DNA of 64,000 nt from assembly GCF_002017865.1 (NCBI RefSeq), contig NZ_MTJN01000002.1, positions 2,294,001 through 2,358,000 of the forward strand. The letters are read 5' to 3'. Under the pieces are notes generated by a model. The model saw only the letters and a list, made by a program, of their open reading frames with translations, had not been told where the DNA came from and did no database searches. The position numbers and the translations under genes are program-made. The first letter of the stretch is position 1, and every line of letters starts with the position of its first letter. Shown here in pieces: positions 1 through 8,838 of the stretch. The DNA is from Rhodoferax fermentans (GTDB lineage: Bacteria; Pseudomonadota; Gammaproteobacteria; Burkholderiales; Burkholderiaceae_C).

Positions 1-1
1 C

Positions 2-922
2 GACCGCCTGCTGGCGGTGGACGCGTTGCTGGCGGTCAAAAAACAGGTTGCTCCGTACATCGACCTGCAGTTGGTGGCCTTCCCGCAAGACGGTGCGCTG
101 CGTGCGCCCGGTGCCCTGGCCAACCTCCAGCGTGCGCTGGACAAAGGTGTGGATGTGGTGGGTGGCATTCCCCACTTTGAGCGCACATATGAGCAGGGCA
201 CCCAGAGCGTCAAACTGCTGTGTGAACTGGCTGCCGAGCGTGGCCTGCGGGTCGACATGCACTGCGACGAGTCGGACGACCCGCTCTCGCGCCATGTCGA
301 AACCCTGGCCTTCGAGACCCAGCGCCTGGGCCTGCACGGCCGGGTCACCGGCTCGCACCTGACCTCGATGCACAGCATGGACAACTACTACGTGTCCAAA
401 CTGATGGCTTTGATGGCCGAGGCGCAGCTGCACGCGGTGGCCAACCCGCTGATCAACATCACTCTGCAGGGTCGCCACGACAGCTACCCCAAACGCCGAG
501 GGATGACCCGTGTGCCCGAGTTATTGGACGCAGGCATCAACGTCGCGTTTGGCCACGACTGTGTGATGGACCCCTGGTACAGCTTGGGTAGTGGCGACAT
601 GCTCGAAGTCGCCCACATGGGCTTGCATGTGGCGCAAATGACCAGCCAGGCCGCGATGCGCCAGTGTTTTGAAGCGGTCACGGTGAATGCGGCACGGGTT
701 CTGGGCCTGGAACACTATGGGCTGGAGGTCGGCTGCCACGCCGATTTTGTGCTGTTACAAGCGCGTGACCCGGTCGAGGCGCTGCGCCTGCGCGCCACGC
801 GGCTGCAGGTGTTCAAACGCGGCAAACTGCTGGCTCAGACGCCGGCCACGGTCGCCCAGCTGCATCTGCCCGGTCGGCCTGGGCAAACCCGCTGGATGCC
901 TGACACCCCCGGTTTCGACTGA
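2..922 (+). CDS. codA: Cytosine deaminase, 3' part (5' end outside window)
   Basis: Deaminates cytosine to uracil in pyrimidine salvage; a metal-dependent amidohydrolase of the cytosol. The frame is open from the first bases, so the N-terminus with the first metal-binding histidines is missing; an internal GTG at 17 is probably not a start. Visible family motifs are HCDE (metal and catalytic Glu), GSHLTSMHS, VANPLINITLQGR, YPKRRGMTRV and FGHDCVMDPWY with the metal Asp, all matching E. coli CodA. It ends just before a hairpin shared with the convergent malic enzyme gene. The call is firm; fine substrate range (cytosine, isoguanine) cannot be told from a fragment. Confidence 0.93.
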   Translation, partial: DRLLAVDALLAVKKQVAPYIDLQLVAFPQDGALRAPGALANLQRALDKGVDVVGGIPHFERTYEQGTQSVKLLCELAAERGLRVDMHCDESDDPLSRHVETLAFETQRLGLHGRVTGSHLTSMHSMDNYYVSKLMALMAEAQLHAVANPLINITLQGRHDSYPKRRGMTRVPELLDAGINVAFGHDCVMDPWYSLGSGDMLEVAHMGLHVAQMTSQAAMRQCFEAVTVNAARVLGLEHYGLEVGCHADFVLLQARDPVEALRLRATRLQVFKRGKLLAQTPATVAQLHLPGRPGQTRWMPDTPGFD

Positions 923-937
923 CACCGGGTCTTGGCT

Positions 938-966
938 CACCACCCCGGCACTGCCGGGGTGGGTTT
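938..966. terminator. Shared hairpin between codA and malic enzyme
   Basis: CCACCCCGG (940-948) pairs with CCGGGGTGG (954-962) across a CACTG loop, followed by TTTCTC. It sits in the 45-bp gap between two convergent genes and could end transcription from both sides. Confidence 0.6.
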
Positions 967-967
967 C

Positions 968-2605
968 TCAAACGTAAGAGACGTAGCGCGGGTCGTACAC
1001 GTGGGCTCGCACCAACGCTGGCAGGTCTTCCGGCCGCGACTTGGACGCCAGGCCCTGCTCGAAAATCACCTCGGCCACCGCTACCGCAATCTGCACCGAG
1101 ACCTCCCGCACACGGGTCAGCGGTGGCAACAGGCTGCCTTGCGCCAGATCCTCTGGCGTGACCGATGCCGCCAGGGTGTGGGCCGCTGCCAGGAACATCT
1201 CGTCGGTGATGTGTTTGGCCCCGCAGCTGATGGCGCCCAGGCCCAGGCCCGGAAAGATGTAGGCGTTGTTGCCCTGGCGCGGCACCAGGGTGTTGCCCTG
1301 GTAGACCACCGGGTCAAACGGGCTGCCGCAGGCGAACAGGGCGCGCCCCTGGGTGGCGGTGTAGGCCTCCTCGGCGGTGCATTCGGCTTTGGAGGTGGGG
1401 TTGGACAGGGCAAACACAATCGGCTGCGGGTTGATCTCGGCCATGGTCTGCAACACCTCGGTGTTGAAGGCGCCACCGACGGCCGCCACCCCAATGATGG
1501 CGGTAGGCCGCAGCGCCTGCACCGCCGCCAGGAAACTGTCGACCTCGGCATGCGCGTGGGCATAGGGCTGCTTTTGCGCGGCCAGGCCACTGCGTGACTG
1601 CACCACCAGGCCTTTGGAGTCCACCAGCCAGCAGCGCTGGCGTGCCAGCTCGGGCGTCAGGCCTTGCGCCACCATGGCCGCGACCAGCAGGTCCGCAATA
1701 CCAGTAGCGGCTTCACCGGCACCGAGGAACAGGAAAGTCTCGTCAGCCAGCTGGGTGCCCTTGACCTGCAGCGCCGACAACATGGCCGCCAGCGCCACGG
1801 CGGCCGTGCCCTGGATGTCGTCGTTGAAGGTGCAGATCTGGTTGCGGTACTGCTCCAGCAGGCGAAAGGCGTTGTGGTTGGCAAAGTCCTCAAACTGGAT
1901 GATCACGTTCGGGAAGACCTGGCGCGCGGCATTGATGAACTCGTCGACAAAGTCGTCGTAGATCTCACCGGTCACCCGGTGGCGGCGCAGGCCCACGTAA
2001 TACGGGTCGGCCAGCAGCTCTTCGTTGTTGGTGCCGACATCAAGCGTGATTGGCAGGCAGATCGCCGGGTCCACACCCGCGCAAGCGGTGTAGAGCGAGA
2101 GTTTGCCCACCGGGATGCCCATGCCGTTGGCGCCCAAGTCACCCAGGCCCAGAATGCGTTCACCGTCGGTGACCACAATGATGCTTGCCTTGTGCGGCCA
2201 GTTGCGCAGGATCTCGCTGATGCGACCGCGGTCATGGATGCTGATGAACAGGCCCCGATGGCGCTGGAAAATGTGGCCAAAACGCTGGCACGCCAGCCCC
2301 ACCGTGGGGGTGTAGATCAGCGGCATGATCTCGTCGAGGTTGTCACACACCACGCGGAAGAACAGTCCCTCGTTGCGGTCATGCAGGCCGCTCAGCGCAA
2401 TGAACTTGTCCAGCGGGTTGGGCAGGCGGCGCATGTTGACCAGAAAGCGGGCGACCTGCTCCTCCTGGGTTTGTACGTGTGGTGGCAGCAGGCCACGCAG
2501 GCCCAGCGCATCACGCTCGACCTCGGTGAAGGCGGTGCCTTTGTTGAGCAGGGGGTCTTGCAGCAAGGCCATGCCATGTGCAATGGTGCTGGGGCTGATC
2601 TTCAT
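968..2605 (-). CDS. maeA: NAD-type malic enzyme
   Basis: Oxidative decarboxylation of malate to pyruvate with reduction of NAD(P). The 545-aa protein has the large (SfcA/MaeA-like) malic enzyme architecture: an N-terminal malic domain with LLNKGTAFT, YTPTVG, DGERILGLGDLGANGMGI and FEDF, then a Rossmann domain with FLGAGEAATGI and FALSNPTSKAECTAEEAY. The start at 2605 is preferred because GAGG lies nine bases upstream; a longer reading to 2650 exists but adds no conserved residues. Cofactor preference (NAD versus NADP) is inferred from similarity to the E. coli SfcA class. It fits the C4-dicarboxylate uptake genes later in the window, as it feeds malate to pyruvate. Confidence 0.92.
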   Translation of the reverse strand: MKISPSTIAHGMALLQDPLLNKGTAFTEVERDALGLRGLLPPHVQTQEEQVARFLVNMRRLPNPLDKFIALSGLHDRNEGLFFRVVCDNLDEIMPLIYTPTVGLACQRFGHIFQRHRGLFISIHDRGRISEILRNWPHKASIIVVTDGERILGLGDLGANGMGIPVGKLSLYTACAGVDPAICLPITLDVGTNNEELLADPYYVGLRRHRVTGEIYDDFVDEFINAARQVFPNVIIQFEDFANHNAFRLLEQYRNQICTFNDDIQGTAAVALAAMLSALQVKGTQLADETFLFLGAGEAATGIADLLVAAMVAQGLTPELARQRCWLVDSKGLVVQSRSGLAAQKQPYAHAHAEVDSFLAAVQALRPTAIIGVAAVGGAFNTEVLQTMAEINPQPIVFALSNPTSKAECTAEEAYTATQGRALFACGSPFDPVVYQGNTLVPRQGNNAYIFPGLGLGAISCGAKHITDEMFLAAAHTLAASVTPEDLAQGSLLPPLTRVREVSVQIAVAVAEVIFEQGLASKSRPEDLPALVRAHVYDPRYVSYV

Positions 2606-2710
2606 GGGTGACATCCTCGGATAGTTTTGTCGGTGCCATGAAGCACTCATGGCCGGTGCATGGTGTGCCTGCCGCGGCGCGGCAGGCTGATGAATTTGCT
2701 ACATTAAAAG

Positions 2711-2741
2711 TAGCTATTAGCCCTTTTTAAATAAGGGCTAG
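2711..2741 (+). repeat. Intergenic TAGC...AGCCCTT/AAGGGCT repeat, copy 1
   Basis: Imperfect palindrome: TAGCTATTAGCCCTT, short AT spacer, then AAGGGCTAG. Six further intergenic copies occur in this window (near 16.8, 22.8, 34.8, 41.8, 48.8 and 56.3 kb) and a coding copy near 24.76 kb. It lies between the malic enzyme and hemerythrin genes and may fold as a hairpin in RNA. Confidence 0.8.
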
Positions 2742-2745
2742 CGTG

Positions 2746-3261
2746 TTATTTGTTGTACAAGTCCGGTTGTTCGGCCAGGCGTTTCTCACGGGCCGCCAGT
2801 TCATCGGCAAACTGGCCTTTGGCTTCCGGGTAGATCAGGGTTTCTTCGAGCACGATGTGGTCGTGCAACAGCGCCAGAAACACCTCGACGTTGTGCTGCA
2901 ACTCGGCCATGTCGACCCAGTCTTCACCGTTGGCAATGGCGCGCAACATGGGGGCCAGCTCCAGCCAGTTTTGTTCGATCCAGCCGTGGTCCTGTTGCAG
3001 CGTGCGTACCGCCTGCACCAGCTCGGCGTTGTCGCTGGCCAGCAGTTTGGGGAAAATATTCTTCTCTTCGTCGGCATGGTGCTGGCGCGCTGTGGCCGAG
3101 AAAAAGGCCTCGATCACCCGCACTGGCTCGCGGTACTGTGCCTCGTCCGCACCCGCCTGAATTTGTTCCAGAACACTGGTCAACTGGGCCAGATGTTCGT
3201 GGATTTGCTGGTGGCAGTCATCCAGCGCTTGAAAACGATCGGCTTGGGGAACTGGCTTCAT
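2746..3261 (-). CDS. Hemerythrin-domain protein (HHE)
   Basis: Predicted cytosolic di-iron protein of 171 aa that may bind oxygen or nitric oxide, or handle iron. The hemerythrin ligand pattern is spread over the four-helix bundle: DDCHQQIHEHL near the N-terminus, RQHHADEEKNIFP, QQDHGWIE and LLHDHIVLEETLIYP. No signal peptide. Start ATG at 3261 has AGGAG six bases upstream. It is divergent from the kor-like operon and an FNR-type palindrome (3359-3372) lies between them, so a role in low-oxygen or nitrosative physiology is a reasonable inference. No partner domain is present. Confidence 0.88.
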   Translation of the reverse strand: MKPVPQADRFQALDDCHQQIHEHLAQLTSVLEQIQAGADEAQYREPVRVIEAFFSATARQHHADEEKNIFPKLLASDNAELVQAVRTLQQDHGWIEQNWLELAPMLRAIANGEDWVDMAELQHNVEVFLALLHDHIVLEETLIYPEAKGQFADELAAREKRLAEQPDLYNK

Positions 3262-3358
3262 CACTCACTCCTGAAAAAGAAATCATCGTTGATTCGGTCA
3301 ACGCGACTGTAGGTGCAACGACGCTTTGAGTTTCGCTGATTTACCGCCCCATTGTCAT

Positions 3359-3372
3359 TTGATCTAGATCAG
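3359..3372. promoter_or_regulatory. FNR/Anr-type palindrome
   Basis: TTGATCTAGATCAG matches the FNR consensus TTGAT-N4-ATCAA with one mismatch. It lies in the 218-bp divergent gap between hemerythrin and the korC-like gene, about 98 bases upstream of the latter's ATG/TTG region and about 108 from the hemerythrin start code. Position relative to the transcription start sites is unknown. Confidence 0.6.
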
Positions 3373-3479
3373 GGTCGCTTCAGATTGCCCAACATGGTCT
3401 GAGCACAGAAAAAACCTTGGCGTACCATGCGCTCACCTGTGACCGGGGTCCCACCCGCAGACAGGGCAAGGAGACAACT

Positions 3480-5321
3480 TTGCAAGCCACCAACACCTCC
3501 AACCCGGCCTATTTCCACAAGGTCGTGGATTGCCAATGGGCCTGTCCGGCCCACACCCCGGTACCCGAATACATCCGACTGATTGGCCAGGGCCGCTACA
3601 GCGACGCCTACATGGTCAACTGGGTGTCCAACGTGTTTCCGGGCATTCTGGGCCGCACCTGTGATCGCCCGTGCGAGCCCGCCTGCCGCCGGGGTCGAGT
3701 CGAGGAAAACAACCGCACCCAAGCCGAGCCGGTGGCCATCTGTCGGCTCAAACGGGTAGCCGCCGACCACAAGGACGATGTTTCGGCGCGCATGCCGACC
3801 ATTGCACCGTTCAACGGCAAACGCATCGCCTGCGTGGGTGCCGGGCCGTCATCACTGACGGTGGCGCGTGATCTGGCGCCGCTGGGTTACGAGGTCACCG
3901 TGTTTGACAGCGAAGCCAAGGCCGGTGGTTTCATGCGCTCGCAAATCCCGCGTTTTCGTCTGCCCGAGTCGGTGATTGACGAGGAAACCGGCTACATCCT
4001 GAACATGGGCGTGAGGTTTCGTGGCGGGGAACGCGTCAGCTCGATGCGGGCCTTGCTGGCGCAGAACTTTGACGCGGTCTTTGTCGGCTGTGGTGCACCG
4101 CGCGGGCGCGAACTTGATGTGCCGGGCCGCCAGGACGCCGCCGCCCATATCCACATCGGCATCGAGTGGCTGGCCAATGTCTCGTTTGGCCACATCACAA
4201 GCGTGGGCGAACGCGTGATTGTGCTGGGCGGTGGCAACACCGCGATGGACTGTTGCCGCTCGGCGCGACGCCTGGGTGGCAAGGATGTCAAGGTGGTGGT
4301 GCGCAGTGGCTTTGAGGAGATGAAAGCCTCGCCCTGGGAAAAGGAAGATGCGCAACACGAGGGCATCCCGATCCTGAACTACCACGTGCCCAAGTCGGTG
4401 GAGCACCTGAATGGCAAGCTGACGGGCATGACCTTTGAGATCGTGCGTGCCGAGTACGACGCCAAAGGTCGGCGCAGCCTGATCCCCACCGGTGAGCCCG
4501 ATGTGCTGCTGGAATGTGACACCGTGCTGGTGGCCATTGGCCAGGAAAACGCCTTCCCCTGGATCGAGCCCGACTGCGGCATCGCTTTTGACACATGGGG
4601 TTTGCCGGTGCTCGGTGAAGGCACCTTTCAGTCGACCCTGCCCAAGGTGTTTTTTGGCGGTGACGCGGCCTATGGCCCCAAGAACATCATCACCGCCGTG
4701 GCCCACGGGCACGAGGCAGCGGTGTCGATTGACCGGCTGCTCAACGGCGAGGACGTGACACACCGTCCACCACCCCGAACCCATCTGTTGTCGCAAAAAA
4801 TGGGCATCCACGAGTGGAGTTACCACAACGATGTGTCCAATGACACACGTTTTGCCGTGCCCTGGGCCAAGGCCGACGTGGCCCTGTCCAGCATCAAACT
4901 GGAGGTGGAGCTGGGTTTTGATGCAGCCACCGCCTTCAAGGAAGCCAGCCGCTGCCTGAATTGCGACGTCCAGACGGTGTTCAACCGGGGCACCTGCATC
5001 GAGTGCGACGCCTGTATGGACATCTGCCCGATGGACTGCATCAGCTTCACGACCAACGGCGACGAAGCCGAATTACGCACCCGGCTCAAGGCCCCGGCAC
5101 AACACACCGCTCAGGCGATGTATGTGTCGGCCGAACTCAAGACCGGGCGCATTTTGGTCAAGGACGAAGACGTCTGCCTGCACTGCGGCCTGTGCGCCGA
5201 ACGTTGTCCTACCGGGGCCTGGGATATGCAGAAGTTTTTGCTCAACACCACCCAAGCGGGGCCGCACTGTCGAGACAGCAAGCCAAAGCCCTCGACCAGC
5301 GCCGCCAAGGAAACAGCATGA
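3480..5321 (+). CDS. korC: FAD/NAD(P) oxidoreductase with ferredoxin domains (KorC-like)
   Basis: Likely passes electrons from the 2-oxoacid oxidoreductase encoded downstream to NADP. The protein (about 613 aa) has a GltD-like N-terminus with iron-sulfur cysteines (CQWACPAHTPV, GRTCDRPCEPACRRGRVEE), an FAD site (VGAGPSSLTVARDL), an NAD(P) site (VIVLGGGNTAMDCCRSARR), and C-terminal ferredoxin clusters CIECDACMDICPMDC and CLHCGLCAERCP. The start is probably TTG at 3480: AAGGAG lies six bases upstream, and homology begins there rather than at 3417. Its stop overlaps the next ATG (ATGA). The arrangement resembles the Azoarcus KorABC 2-oxoglutarate:NADP oxidoreductase; the exact 2-oxoacid is inferred. 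Confidence 0.85.
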   Translation: MQATNTSNPAYFHKVVDCQWACPAHTPVPEYIRLIGQGRYSDAYMVNWVSNVFPGILGRTCDRPCEPACRRGRVEENNRTQAEPVAICRLKRVAADHKDDVSARMPTIAPFNGKRIACVGAGPSSLTVARDLAPLGYEVTVFDSEAKAGGFMRSQIPRFRLPESVIDEETGYILNMGVRFRGGERVSSMRALLAQNFDAVFVGCGAPRGRELDVPGRQDAAAHIHIGIEWLANVSFGHITSVGERVIVLGGGNTAMDCCRSARRLGGKDVKVVVRSGFEEMKASPWEKEDAQHEGIPILNYHVPKSVEHLNGKLTGMTFEIVRAEYDAKGRRSLIPTGEPDVLLECDTVLVAIGQENAFPWIEPDCGIAFDTWGLPVLGEGTFQSTLPKVFFGGDAAYGPKNIITAVAHGHEAAVSIDRLLNGEDVTHRPPPRTHLLSQKMGIHEWSYHNDVSNDTRFAVPWAKADVALSSIKLEVELGFDAATAFKEASRCLNCDVQTVFNRGTCIECDACMDICPMDCISFTTNGDEAELRTRLKAPAQHTAQAMYVSAELKTGRILVKDEDVCLHCGLCAERCPTGAWDMQKFLLNTTQAGPHCRDSKPKPSTSAAKETA

Positions 5322-7132
5322 AACGTATTGAAGCCATCAACGACTTCGTCATCAAGTTTGCCAACGTCAACGGCTCGGGTTCGGCTTCGGCCAACGAGTT
5401 GTTTGCCAAGGCGGTGATGCGCATGGGTGTGCCGGTGAGCCCGCGCAACATCTTCCCGAGCAACATCCAGGGCATGCCGACCTGGTACGAGGCCCGCGTC
5501 TGTGAAAAGGGTTACCACGGCCGCCGTGGTGGCGTCGACATGATGGTCGCCATGAACCCGCAGACCTGGGACGCCGATGTGGCTGAGGTCGAGACCGGCG
5601 GTTACCTGTTTTACGACAGCACCCGCCCCCTGCCCGCCAGCAAATTCCGCGACGATGTCCACACCATTGGCGTGCCGCTGACCGACATCGCCAACGCGGC
5701 CTACAGCGAGCCGCGCCAGCGCCAGCTGTTCAAGAACATCATCTACGTGGGTGCCCTCTCGGTGCTGCTGGATGTGGAAGCCCAAGTCTTCGAGACACTT
5801 TTTGCCGAACAGTACAAAGGCAAGGAACGCCTGCTCGAATCCAATGTGCAGGCCCTGCACTTGGGTCGCAACTACGTCAAAGAACACCTGCAGGCGCCGC
5901 TGGGCATCCGGGTGCAACGCGCTGACAACGTGGGCGACCAGATCTTCACCGACGGCAACAGCGCCGCCGGGCTGGGCCTGGTGTACGGCGGTGCCACCGT
6001 GGCCGCCTGGTACCCGATCACACCGTCCACCTCGGTGCCCGAGGCGTTCCAGAAGTACTGCAGCAAGTTCCGGGTCGACCCGGCGACCGGCCAGCACAAA
6101 TTTGCCATCGTGCAGGCCGAGGACGAGCTGGCCTCGATTGGCATGGTGGTGGGCGCTGGCTGGAACGGCGCACGGGCTTTTACCGCCACCTCGGGCCCCG
6201 GTGTGTCGTTGATGACCGAGTTCATTGGCCTGGCCTACTTTGCCGAGATCCCGGTGACCATCATCAACGTACAACGCGGTGGCCCCAGCACCGGCATGCC
6301 TACGCGCACCCAGCAGTCCGACCTGCTGAGCTGTGCCTACGCCTCTCATGGCGACACCAAACACGTGTTGTTGTTCCCGCAGGACCCGCACGAGTGTTTC
6401 ACCCACAGCGCGGCCGCGCTGGACCTGGCCGAGCGCCTGCAAACCCCCATTTTTGTCATGTCCGACCTGGACATTGGCATGAACCAGCGCCTGTGCAAAC
6501 CCTTCGTCTGGGACGACGCCCAGGCTTATGACCGCGGCAAGATCATGACCGCCGAAGAGCTCGAAGCGGGCAAACCTTTTGGCCGCTACCGCGATGTGGA
6601 TGGCGACGGCATCCCCTGGCGCACCCTGCCTGGCACCCACCCAAGCAAGGGCGCTTTTTTCACGCGCGGTACCTCACGCAACCCGCAGGCCATGTACTCG
6701 GAAGCCGGCCCCGACTACATCTACAACATGGAGCGCCTGCTGCGCAAGTTCATCACGGCGGCCACGCTGGTGCCGCAGCCGGTGTTTCGACCAGCGCAAC
6801 AGCCCACCCGGTTGGGTGTCATCTACTACGGCTCCACCAGCCCCGCGATGCGCGAAGCGCTGGACGTGCTGGAGCGCAATGGTGTCTACGTGGACGCCAT
6901 GCGCCTGTGCGCGTTTCCGTTCCCGGACTCGGTCTCCGAGTTCATTGCGGCCCATGACAAGGTGTTTGTGGCCGAACAGAACCGTGACGGCCAGATGCGC
7001 ACGCTGCTGATCAACGAGCTGGAAATCAACCCGGCCAAGCTGGTCCGGGTGCTGCATTACGACGGCACACCGATCACCGCACGCTTCATCATCCGGACCA
7101 TCCACGACAGCGTGGCCAAGGAGCTTGTATGA
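5318..7132 (+). CDS. korA: 2-oxoacid:acceptor oxidoreductase, gamma-alpha fusion (KorA-like)
   Basis: Alpha subunit of a coenzyme A-dependent 2-oxoacid (probably 2-oxoglutarate) oxidoreductase. The 604-aa chain carries the gamma domain first (about residues 1-190, NVNGSGSASANELFAKAVMRMG) and then the alpha domain, with YPITPSTSVPEAF, AEDELASIGMVVGAGWNGARAFTATSGPG split as in the family, and QTPIFVMSDLDIGMN. The start at 5318 overlaps the preceding stop by four bases and the stop overlaps korB in the same way, so the three subunits are translationally coupled. A longer upstream reading exists but runs through the ferredoxin gene and is not used. Confidence 0.88.
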   Translation: MKRIEAINDFVIKFANVNGSGSASANELFAKAVMRMGVPVSPRNIFPSNIQGMPTWYEARVCEKGYHGRRGGVDMMVAMNPQTWDADVAEVETGGYLFYDSTRPLPASKFRDDVHTIGVPLTDIANAAYSEPRQRQLFKNIIYVGALSVLLDVEAQVFETLFAEQYKGKERLLESNVQALHLGRNYVKEHLQAPLGIRVQRADNVGDQIFTDGNSAAGLGLVYGGATVAAWYPITPSTSVPEAFQKYCSKFRVDPATGQHKFAIVQAEDELASIGMVVGAGWNGARAFTATSGPGVSLMTEFIGLAYFAEIPVTIINVQRGGPSTGMPTRTQQSDLLSCAYASHGDTKHVLLFPQDPHECFTHSAAALDLAERLQTPIFVMSDLDIGMNQRLCKPFVWDDAQAYDRGKIMTAEELEAGKPFGRYRDVDGDGIPWRTLPGTHPSKGAFFTRGTSRNPQAMYSEAGPDYIYNMERLLRKFITAATLVPQPVFRPAQQPTRLGVIYYGSTSPAMREALDVLERNGVYVDAMRLCAFPFPDSVSEFIAAHDKVFVAEQNRDGQMRTLLINELEINPAKLVRVLHYDGTPITARFIIRTIHDSVAKELV

Positions 7133-8184
7133 CCTTCATCGCCAAACCCAGGCTGCATCACCCCACGCTGCACACCAACCAGGTCGGCTACACCCGGCGT
7201 GACTACGAGGGCCGCATCTCGACACTCTGCGCTGGTTGTGGCCACGATTCGATCTCGGCGGCCATCATCCAGGCCTGCTGGGACCTCAACATCGAGCCCC
7301 ACCGCGTCGCCAAACTCTCGGGCATTGGCTGCAGCTCCAAAACGCCGGACTACTTTCTGGGCGCCTCACACGGCTTCAACACGGTGCATGGGCGCATGCC
7401 CAGTGTGCTCACCGGCGCCAACTTGGCCAACCGCGAGTTGTTGTACCTGGGGGTCTCGGGTGACGGTGACTCCGCCTCCATTGGCCTGGGGCAGTTTGCC
7501 AATGCCATGCGCCGTGGTGTACGCATGGCCTACATCGTTGAAAACAATGGTGTCTACGGCCTGACCAAGGGCCAGTTCTCGGCCACCGCCGATCGGGGTT
7601 CCAAGAGCAAGAAGGGTGTTGTCAACAGCGAAAGCCCGGTGGACCTGGTGGGCATTGCCCTGCAGCTGGGTGCCACCTATGTGGCACGCAGCTTCTCGGG
7701 TGATAAGGCGCAGCTGGTGCCGCTGATCAAAGGCGCCATGGAACACGGTGGCGCGGCTTTCATCGACGTCATCAGCCCTTGCGTCACCTTCAACAACCAC
7801 AGCGGCAGCACCAAGAGTTACGACTATGTTCGCCAGCACAACGAGGCCGTGAGCCGCATTGACTTCATGGAGCCCGGCCAGGAAATCACCACCGACTACC
7901 CACCCGGCGCACTGGTGGAGGTGGAACAACACGACGGCAGCCTGCTGCGCCTGCGCAAGTTGCATACCGACTACGACCCCACCGACCGGTACGCCGCCAT
8001 GAGCTACATGCAGACCCATGCAGCCCTGGGCGAGATCCTGACCGGCCTGCTCTACATTGACCCGCTGGCCACCGATTTACACACCGCCCTCAACACCACG
8101 GCCCAGCCTCTCAACACCCTGAACGCGGCCCAGCTCAACCCGGGCCAGAAAGCGCTCGACAAGATCAACGCCGCACTGCGTTAA
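7129..8184 (+). CDS. korB: 2-oxoacid:acceptor oxidoreductase beta subunit (KorB-like)
   Basis: Thiamine diphosphate-binding catalytic subunit (351 aa). It has LCAGCGHDSI, the iron-sulfur cysteine region LSGIGCSSKTPDYF, the TPP motif GDGDSASIGLGQFANAMRR...NNGVYGLTKGQ (with the GDGD start and NN end), and ISPCVTFNNH. It begins inside the stop of korA (ATGA). Together with the two preceding genes it forms a cytosolic complex that converts a 2-oxoacid plus CoA to the acyl-CoA and CO2, with electrons going to ferredoxin-like clusters and then NAD(P). 2-oxoglutarate is the expected substrate from the Azoarcus and Thauera systems, but pyruvate or others are not excluded. Confidence 0.88.
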   Translation: MTFIAKPRLHHPTLHTNQVGYTRRDYEGRISTLCAGCGHDSISAAIIQACWDLNIEPHRVAKLSGIGCSSKTPDYFLGASHGFNTVHGRMPSVLTGANLANRELLYLGVSGDGDSASIGLGQFANAMRRGVRMAYIVENNGVYGLTKGQFSATADRGSKSKKGVVNSESPVDLVGIALQLGATYVARSFSGDKAQLVPLIKGAMEHGGAAFIDVISPCVTFNNHSGSTKSYDYVRQHNEAVSRIDFMEPGQEITTDYPPGALVEVEQHDGSLLRLRKLHTDYDPTDRYAAMSYMQTHAALGEILTGLLYIDPLATDLHTALNTTAQPLNTLNAAQLNPGQKALDKINAALR

Positions 8185-8251
8185 ACATTTACTCCCACAT
8201 TCCAGCCTCTTCAACATCCCACCCATCCAGCCGTCACAAGGAGCCCTCACC

Positions 8252-8695
8252 ATGCCCGAACGCACTGTTTCCCAATCGATGGCGCAACGCCACGTCATCA
8301 GTGTTTTGCCCACGGCCACGGTACATGCGGCGGCCTGCGTGATGATGCGCACCAACAGCAGCAGTGTGCTGGTGATTGACACCAACAAGACCATGCTGGG
8401 CATCGTGACTGAACGCGACATGATCAACCGCGTGCTGGCCAAGACCGTCGACCCGAGCCGCACCACCGTGGCCGAGGTCATGACCCGCAGCCCACACTGC
8501 GTCAACCCCGAAACCAAGGTGGCCGACGCGGTGCTGATGATGATCGAGCGTGGTTTTAGGCACCTGCCGGTGGTCAGCACCGACAGCCACAAGATCCTGG
8601 GTGTGTTCTGCCTGCGCGACGCGCTGCCGCGCGAGGTCCACGCCGCCGTCAACCTGGCTGAGTTCAACGAACAGGTCAACGACGCCCTGGGTTGA
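8252..8695 (+). CDS. Two-CBS-domain protein
   Basis: Small cytosolic protein of 147 aa made of a CBS pair: MAQRHVISVLPTATVHAA...MLGIVTERDMINRVLAK and VMTRSPHCVNPETKVADA...ILGVFCLRDAL. Such pairs bind adenine nucleotides and act as energy sensors. It starts 67 bases after korB in the same direction, with AAGGAG upstream, so it is likely co-transcribed and may tune the oxidoreductase or a partner to nucleotide state; this role is inference. Confidence 0.85.
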   Translation: MPERTVSQSMAQRHVISVLPTATVHAAACVMMRTNSSSVLVIDTNKTMLGIVTERDMINRVLAKTVDPSRTTVAEVMTRSPHCVNPETKVADAVLMMIERGFRHLPVVSTDSHKILGVFCLRDALPREVHAAVNLAEFNEQVNDALG

Positions 8696-8713
8696 GCGCT
8701 TGCCTCCCAGAAT

Positions 8714-8788
8714 CTGCCTCATTGCATCAAAGTTGACCAGGCCTTTGGTGGCTGGGCCAAAGCGGACAAGGAGCACTTTGCCGATGGA
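8714..8788 (+). pseudogene. 3' remnant of a sulfate-binding protein gene
   Basis: A 25-codon stretch reads LPHCIKVDQAFGGWAKADK-EHFADG, which is the C-terminal signature of sulfate/thiosulfate periplasmic binding proteins (compare FGSLTEAQKVHFNDGGQFD in the intact sbp of this window). No start, no upstream homology and no proper C-terminus follow. It is a scrap left beside the hipBA module. Confidence 0.7.
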
Positions 8789-8838
8789 ACACGTTGCCCC
8801 TGCTTGATCTGGGTGGCGATGGTTTTGTGGGTTAAATT

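Noticed and set aside
5111..6640. 509-codon minus-strand open frame
   Set aside because: Complement of korA; no family features, composition typical of antisense frames.
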